8,967 bases of DNA from Phycisphaerae bacterium. GTDB lineage: Bacteria > Planctomycetota > Phycisphaerae > Tepidisphaerales > Tepidisphaeraceae. Below, one piece after another: positions 5,934 through 8,967 of this stretch (positions are counted from its first letter, which is position 1; each line of letters opens with the position of its first letter). The notes under the pieces were generated by a model, which saw nothing but the letters and a program-made list of their open reading frames with translations, did no database searches and was not told the DNA's origin. The translations under genes and the position numbers were made by a program. The stretch lies in contig JACMJD010000669.1 in assembly GCA_014380825.1 (NCBI GenBank), positions 1 to 8,967 of the forward strand, read 5' to 3'.

Positions 5934-7022
5934 ATGTCCGCCACGCTGCACAGGGAACTCGCTGGGGATTTCGTTTCGAAGTTGCCGCGTCTGATCGGCG
6001 GTAGTGCGCCGATCGCGCGGCTGTCTACCCAAATCGAAGCGCTCGGCCGGCGCGAATGCACGGCGCTGTTGCATGGTGAATCGGGCACCGGCAAAGAATT
6101 GGCCGCGCGGTTGATTCATCTGCGCAGCGCGCGGGCGAAGGGCCCGTTCGTGCCGGTCGATTGCACGGCCCTGCGCGACACGCTGCTCGAATCGCAGCTT
6201 TTCGGCCACAACCGCGGCGCGTTCACCGGCGCGGATCGATCGACGATCGGCTTCTTCCGAGCGGCCGAGGGCGGAACGATCTTCCTCGACGAAATCGGCG
6301 AGCTTCCGCCGCAGAGTCAGGCGAAATTGCTGCGCACGATCCAGGAAGGCACCGTCACGCCGCTTGGCGCGACCAGCGGCATCTCGGTCAACGTGCGCGT
6401 GGTCGCCGCGACGCACCGCGACTTGGCGGCCATGGTGCGCGATGGGCAGTTTCGACAGGATTTGTATTACCGGCTGAACGTCGCGTGCCTGCGTCTGCCA
6501 TCGCTGCGCACGCGGCGAGAAGACATCCCGCTGCTGATCGATTTCGCGCTGGCAGATCTGGCGAAAGTGTATCGCGAGCCGAAGCGTCGCTTCACTGTTG
6601 AAGCGATGGCCCTGCTGTGCGCCCACGATTGGCCGGGCAATGTGCGCGAACTGTTCAATGCGGTCGAGCATGCGATCGTGTTTTCGGAGAACACGGAAGT
6701 GCTGGATGCGTGCGATCTGCCGGATGAGATCATCCTGCACCAGAGCCACGACGCGCCCGATGAACTGCCGAATCGTCTGATGACCTTGGAAGAAGCTGAA
6801 CGCCGATTGATCGAAATGGCGTTGCGGAAATTCCGCGGGAATCAAAGCCAGGCCGCGCGCGTGCTGCAGATCGAGCGGCATCGGTTGAGCCGGCGGATTG
6901 CGCATTTCGGATTGTCGAACCTCATTCGTCCGAATAACTACACGACTCGTGGCATGGGCGTCTCGCCCGTGCGCATGCCGCTCAAGCGGCGCGCGCACGG
7001 GCGGAACGCCCATGCCACGTAA
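5934..7022 (+). CDS. Sigma-54-dependent transcriptional activator without sensory domain
   Basis: A 362-residue bacterial enhancer-binding protein that would hydrolyse ATP to open sigma-54 promoters. Start ATG 5934 follows AAGGAG with a 5-base gap. The AAA+ domain begins almost at once: GGSAPIARL at 22-30, Walker A GESGTGKE at 48-55, the sigma-54 contact loop GAFTGA at 95-100, Walker [13 protein letters not shown] at 113-124, R-finger region [11 protein letters not shown] at 173-183 and sensor [10 protein letters not shown] at 233-240. A Fis-type helix-turn-helix follows ([20 protein letters not shown] at 292-311, then the recognition helix to FGL at 327). All catalytic motifs are intact. There is no receiver, GAF or PAS domain, as in PspF-like proteins, which are governed by a separate partner; the receiver-like protein at 7276 is a candidate. 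Codons 339-362 are an inserted palindromic repeat read in frame, with the stop directly after it. A 423-codon antisense frame is a shadow. Confidence 0.95.
   Translation: MSATLHRELAGDFVSKLPRLIGGSAPIARLSTQIEALGRRECTALLHGESGTGKELAARLIHLRSARAKGPFVPVDCTALRDTLLESQLFGHNRGAFTGADRSTIGFFRAAEGGTIFLDEIGELPPQSQAKLLRTIQEGTVTPLGATSGISVNVRVVAATHRDLAAMVRDGQFRQDLYYRLNVACLRLPSLRTRREDIPLLIDFALADLAKVYREPKRRFTVEAMALLCAHDWPGNVRELFNAVEHAIVFSENTEVLDACDLPDEIILHQSHDAPDELPNRLMTLEEAERRLIEMALRKFRGNQSQAARVLQIERHRLSRRIAHFGLSNLIRPNNYTTRGMGVSPVRMPLKRRAHGRNAHAT
6948..7019. repeat. 72-nt palindromic (REP/MITE-like) element inside the 3' end of the activator gene
   Basis: The whole segment folds on itself. CGTGGCATGGGCG (6948-6960) pairs perfectly with 7007-7019, CGCCCGTGCGC (6964-6974) pairs with 6993-7003, and GCCGC (6977-6981) pairs with GCGGC (6986-6990) around a TCAA loop. 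That is 30 Watson-Crick pairs plus two G-T pairs and only two true mismatches. The element starts on a codon boundary, is 24 codons long and is followed at once by the TAA stop. Both strands read similar peptides (GMGVSPVR...AHGRNAHAT on plus, GMGVPPVR...AHGRDAHAT on minus). From memory such [16 protein letters not shown] strings recur in planctomycete annotations, consistent with a multicopy repeat; this is unverified. The RNA hairpin may also protect or terminate the transcript. Confidence 0.85.
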
Positions 7023-7135
7023 TTGGTACACGGCGCACCAGGTGGAGCGCAGCGCACCGAGTCGTTCGTAACTTCATCCCACGTCATCAACTGAGATCTC
7101 GCGCCGTCCAATAGTTGGTGCGCGGCGTTCCAATT
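7021..7135. repeat. Inverted-repeat element with about 20-bp imperfect terminal arms
   Basis: 7021-7040 (starting AATTGGTACACGG) and the reverse complement of 7116-7135 agree at 17 of 20 bases, enclosing 75 bp without a gene. It starts two bases after the 72-nt palindrome. The shape is that of a very short non-autonomous element (MITE-like) or a long weak hairpin. No flanking duplication was found, so mobility is conjecture. Confidence 0.45.
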
Positions 7136-7175
7136 TCGCGTTTTTCGCGTGCATCGCGCAAGCGAAATCTTTTCT
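7133..7175 (+). terminator. Possible terminator hairpin after the activator gene
   Basis: ATTTCGC (7133-7139) pairs with GCGAAAT (7162-7168), with a further CGCG/CGCG pairing inside after small internal loops, and is followed by CTTTTCTC. The stem is interrupted and the T-run short, so intrinsic termination would be weak. It overlaps the right arm of the neighbouring inverted-repeat element by three bases. Confidence 0.25.
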
Positions 7176-7232
7176 CGCCAAAGCTCAACTCGCATCAGCG
7201 CTTGCGCGCAATCTTTCGCGCGCACGGATCGC

Positions 7233-7247
7233 TGGCCTCGTGTTCGC
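7233..7247 (+). promoter_or_regulatory. Candidate sigma-54 (-24/-12) promoter of the receiver-like gene
   Basis: TGGC at 7233-7236 and TCGC at 7244-7247 place the GG and GC dinucleotides at the exact sigma-54 spacing (first G to G, 12 bases). TGGC matches the -24 core fully; the -12 element is TCGC instead of TTGC and the bases between are not consensus. Transcription would start about 7259, just before the ribosome binding site AAGGAG at 7263-7268, a sensible leader. The bare GG-N10-GC pattern is common by chance in GC-rich DNA; the location directly behind a sigma-54 activator gene is what makes it worth listing. Confidence 0.25.
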
Positions 7248-7275
7248 CTTAGTCAATTCGACAAGGAGCGGACAC

Positions 7276-7686
7276 ATGAAACGAAATTCAACGGTTGCAA
7301 CATCCGACCTGCTGACAATCGGGCTGACCGATCCAGCTGATGTCGGACAGATCCTGCGACGCATGCATCGCGAGCAGCCTAAGGCGCTGCTCGTGTGGAT
7401 CGATTCGAGCGAGCAAGACGTTCGCGCCGAGTTGATCGCCGAGCTGCGTCGCCGGCGTCCGCGGCTGCCGTTGATCGCGCTGACACGGGAGCACGATGCA
7501 CGAGTCGAACAAGTGGCGCGCATCGCGGGCGCGGCGTTTTACTTCCCGATGACCTGCGCCGCCGATCAGCGGCTGCTGGATCAGACGCTCGCGTCACTCG
7601 GAATCGAACCCCCAATCCCTCGCGAACATTCCGGCCTGCCCCCGCCGGCGATCCGCGGCAGCCCGAGGCTGGTGAGGAATGAATGA
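7276..7686 (+). CDS. Stand-alone degenerate receiver-like (CheY-fold) protein
   Basis: A 136-residue protein of uncertain function. ATG 7276 is preferred over GTG 7240 because AAGGAG (7263-7268) sits seven bases before it. The order of segments suggests a response-regulator receiver fold: ALLVWIDSS at 37-45 as the strand carrying the phospho-acceptor (Asp43 is the candidate), an amphipathic helix VRAELIAELRRRRP at 49-62, LPLIALT at 64-70 with Thr70 where receivers have Ser/Thr, then ARIAGAAFYFPM at 81-92 and a helix RLLDQTLASLG at 99-109. The N-terminal acidic pair is absent and the invariant Lys before the last helix is replaced (FYFPM), so normal phosphorylation is doubtful. The last 27 residues are Pro-rich and probably disordered. 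It lies 253 bases after a sigma-54 activator that lacks a receiver and 72 bases before a PEP-CTERM gene, so it may be the activator's partner. The fold call rests on pattern only. Confidence 0.6.
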   Translation: MKRNSTVATSDLLTIGLTDPADVGQILRRMHREQPKALLVWIDSSEQDVRAELIAELRRRRPRLPLIALTREHDARVEQVARIAGAAFYFPMTCAADQRLLDQTLASLGIEPPIPREHSGLPPPAIRGSPRLVRNE

Positions 7687-7699
7687 ATGAAATGAATGA
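7677..7699 (+). repeat. GAAT tetranucleotide repeat across the stop of the receiver-like gene
   Basis: GAAT occurs three times in a row (7677-7688), followed by GAAATGAATGA. The TGA stop at 7684-7686 lies inside it. Gain or loss of a unit would change the last residues of the protein or join it to the next frame. The run is short, so slippage may be rare. Confidence 0.6.
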
Positions 7700-7758
7700 C
7701 AAAACCAACTAACGAATTTCCTGACAACGCAATCGAAACAACTTTCTGGAGATCAATC

Positions 7759-8460
7759 ATGAAACGCACAACGAAAAACCTGTCGATCCTTTCCCTCGCC
7801 GCGGCCAGCACACTGGTGGCAACGCAAATGAGTTACGCGGTTCCGGTGGTCGCGGTCTACAACGAAGATCAGCGCTGCGATCCGGTCATCAGCCAGACGC
7901 TCTCTCATGAGCTGGGCGAGCAACAGTTCTTCCCCTTGAACGAATCGTTCAACGCCTTCGTGTCGCCGGCGACATTCACCGTCTGCGTGCCGGACGACAA
8001 TATCGCCAACGACTGGATCGTTCAGATCACGAACACCAGCGGCATTGCCTGGCAGAACCTGTTCTTCGTCGCAGACCTTGGCCTGACCATCGGCAATGCG
8101 GATGGAAACATGATCGATGTGATCGGCGCGCCCGGCGTGACCACCGACGCGTTCCGCATCGACGGCACGGTCACGCTCGGACTCAACAACAACCTGCTCA
8201 ACGAGAGCGGCGCGGTGGACGAGATCTTCGCGCCGGGCGAGACCTGGCGGTTCAACGTGTCGAACTACTTCGACGCGGCGGGCACCGCGCCAGCGCCGGC
8301 GTTCCGCATCCCGGGCAAGTTCGCCGGCTCCGAGCCATACGTCGTGCCGCCATTCAGCACGGCGAGTATCGTCGCGACGCCCGTGCCGGAACCCTCAGCG
8401 CTGTTCGCGATCGTGCTGCCTGCGGCCGCGCTGCTGATGCGGAGGCGCTCACGCCGATAA
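7759..8460 (+). CDS. Secreted PEP-CTERM protein of unknown function
   Basis: A 233-residue exported protein. ATG 7759 follows TGGAG with a 7-base gap and opens a classical signal peptide, MKRTTKN, then LSILSLAAASTLVA, with probable cleavage after SYA (25-27); ATG 7696, 21 codons upstream, would bury this and is rejected. The mature chain is acidic and rich in Asn, Phe and Val, with strand-like segments such as DWIVQITNTSGIAWQNLFFVADLG (split over 85-108), TVTLGLNNN and GETWRFNVSNYF, suggesting a beta-sandwich. Two cysteines, C40 and C76, could form a disulfide outside the cytoplasm. The C-terminus is a full PEP-CTERM signal: VPEPSALF at 209-216, the hydrophobic IVLPAAALLM and RRRSRR. Exosortase would process it and attach it to the envelope or matrix. 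No enzymatic motif is visible. It lies between the receiver-like gene and another secreted-protein gene on the same strand. Confidence 0.9.
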   Translation: MKRTTKNLSILSLAAASTLVATQMSYAVPVVAVYNEDQRCDPVISQTLSHELGEQQFFPLNESFNAFVSPATFTVCVPDDNIANDWIVQITNTSGIAWQNLFFVADLGLTIGNADGNMIDVIGAPGVTTDAFRIDGTVTLGLNNNLLNESGAVDEIFAPGETWRFNVSNYFDAAGTAPAPAFRIPGKFAGSEPYVVPPFSTASIVATPVPEPSALFAIVLPAAALLMRRRSRR

Positions 8461-8490
8461 CTCACGCGCGCTTGGAAACCGTGCCGTGAG
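8461..8490 (+). terminator. Hairpin immediately after the PEP-CTERM gene stop codon
   Basis: CTCACG (8461-8466) pairs perfectly with CGTGAG (8485-8490), and CGC/GTG bases inside allow a few more pairs after a bulge. There is no T-run, so it may be a factor-dependent terminator, a processing or stability hairpin, or chance. It begins in the base after the TAA at 8458-8460. Confidence 0.3.
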
Positions 8491-8542
8491 ATCGTTCTGC
8501 AATCGTTAATTTCGTCACAACAAAGTCAATTGGAGGTGCATC

Positions 8543-8967
8543 GTGAATCGTCGTCTTTCTACTCTCGGATCGTTCGGATTTCTCGCTGGAACCCTGGCCC
8601 TGTCGGGAAACGCCCATGCGTATCTCGGCGGATTTGAATCGGCAGATGGGTACCAGCCGTTCCTCAACATGGTTCAAAATTACAACGCCGGTCACTACGG
8701 CGCGAACAGCGGATACGGCGGCGGACCCAGCGCCATCACGCCCAACACCGACTTCTGGACCGCGGTGAACGGCGGGTTCAGTTCCGGCGGGCAGACTTCG
8801 TACGCGACCGGACATCAAAATCTCGATCGCCAGTGGTGGAACAACGGCATCGGCAGCCCGAGCAACCTCGCGCTGCAGTTGACCACCAACCACACGGGCT
8901 GGGGCGGCCCCGCGCTGGAATACACGTATGACGTTGACGCGCCCGACCTGGGCGGCGTCGCGCCGGC
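8543..8967 (+). CDS. Secreted protein, N-terminal part (runs off the window)
   Basis: GTG 8543 with GGAGGT five bases upstream opens a frame that continues for 141 codons to the window end. The start is supported by a typical signal peptide: MNRRLSTLG, a hydrophobic FGFLAGTLALSG core and likely cleavage after NAHA (22-25). The mature part begins YLGGFESADGYQPF and is rich in Gly, Asn, Trp, Tyr and Thr (YGANSGYGGG, WTAVNGGFSSGGQ, QWWNNGIG, LTTNHTGWGG), as in extracellular beta-rich proteins. I recognise no named family. By neighbourhood and signal peptide it may be a third PEP-CTERM protein, but its C-terminus is not in the window. The 82 bases before it hold a hairpin and the ribosome binding site, no clear promoter. 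Confidence 0.82.
   Translation, partial: MNRRLSTLGSFGFLAGTLALSGNAHAYLGGFESADGYQPFLNMVQNYNAGHYGANSGYGGGPSAITPNTDFWTAVNGGFSSGGQTSYATGHQNLDRQWWNNGIGSPSNLALQLTTNHTGWGGPALEYTYDVDAPDLGGVAP

Noticed and set aside
5760..7031. Long antisense frame (423 codons) opposite the sigma-54 activator gene
   Set aside because: It mirrors a gene with fully conserved AAA+ motifs; its product is a low-complexity Arg/Gln/His-rich chain without domains, as expected from antisense reading of GC-rich coding DNA.
6948..7168. CRISPR array or integron attachment sites
   Set aside because: The palindromes here are different from each other and not regularly spaced, with no cas or integrase gene nearby.
8461..8542. Search for a sigma-54 site before the last gene
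   Set aside because: The only GG (8474-8475) has no GC at the required distance, so sigma-54 control at this position is not supported.

Overview
The window looks like a chromosomal segment of a planctomycete, most likely of the Phycisphaerae type. The clues are two proteins with C-terminal PEP-CTERM sorting signals, a third exported protein, a small secreted protein with the planctomycete LEPR-x-L N-terminal motif, an LPS Kdo transferase whose motifs deviate from the proteobacterial form, GC-rich coding DNA, and the kind of palindromic and CACGAAG-type intergenic repeats I associate with these genomes. The assignment is inference from these features; no rRNA or other marker gene is present.

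Layout. (1) 1-307, minus strand: the N-terminal third or less of a gene, probably a sigma-70 family sigma factor, with a strong Shine-Dalgarno and a plausible promoter overlapped by a palindrome. (2) 308-677: divergent intergenic region. (3) 678-1334, plus: nadD (NAD biosynthesis). (4) 1335-1871: a long, repeat-rich intergenic region ending in a possible start-codon-sequestering RNA structure. (5) 1872-3395: a PEP-CTERM protein built from about eight repeats, four of them at an exact 59-residue spacing; 3430-3741 is a decayed copy of its last repeat and sorting tail. (6) 3843-4340: LEPR-motif secreted beta-sandwich protein. (7) 4398-5708: waaA/kdtA. (8) 5934-7022: a sigma-54 enhancer-binding protein with AAA+ and Fis-type DNA-binding domains but no sensory domain; a 72-nt palindromic repeat sits exactly in frame at its 3' end and adds 24 codons. 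(9) 7021-7275: a second inverted-repeat element, then a possible sigma-54 promoter. (10) 7276-7686: a stand-alone degenerate receiver-like protein. (11) 7759-8460: PEP-CTERM protein with a conventional signal peptide. (12) 8543-8967: start of another secreted protein, cut by the window end.

How it fits together. nadD and waaA are housekeeping or envelope genes. The right half (5934 to the end) is the most interesting part: a receiver-less sigma-54 activator, a separate receiver-like partner and secreted surface proteins lie on one strand in a row. Sigma-54 activators are known to control PEP-CTERM genes in some Proteobacteria (the PrsK/PrsR systems), so a two-piece version of such a regulator is a reasonable hypothesis. 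However, I see no sigma-54 promoter directly in front of the PEP-CTERM genes themselves, only a weak candidate in front of the receiver-like gene. No tRNA, rRNA, CRISPR array, transposase or replication origin was seen.
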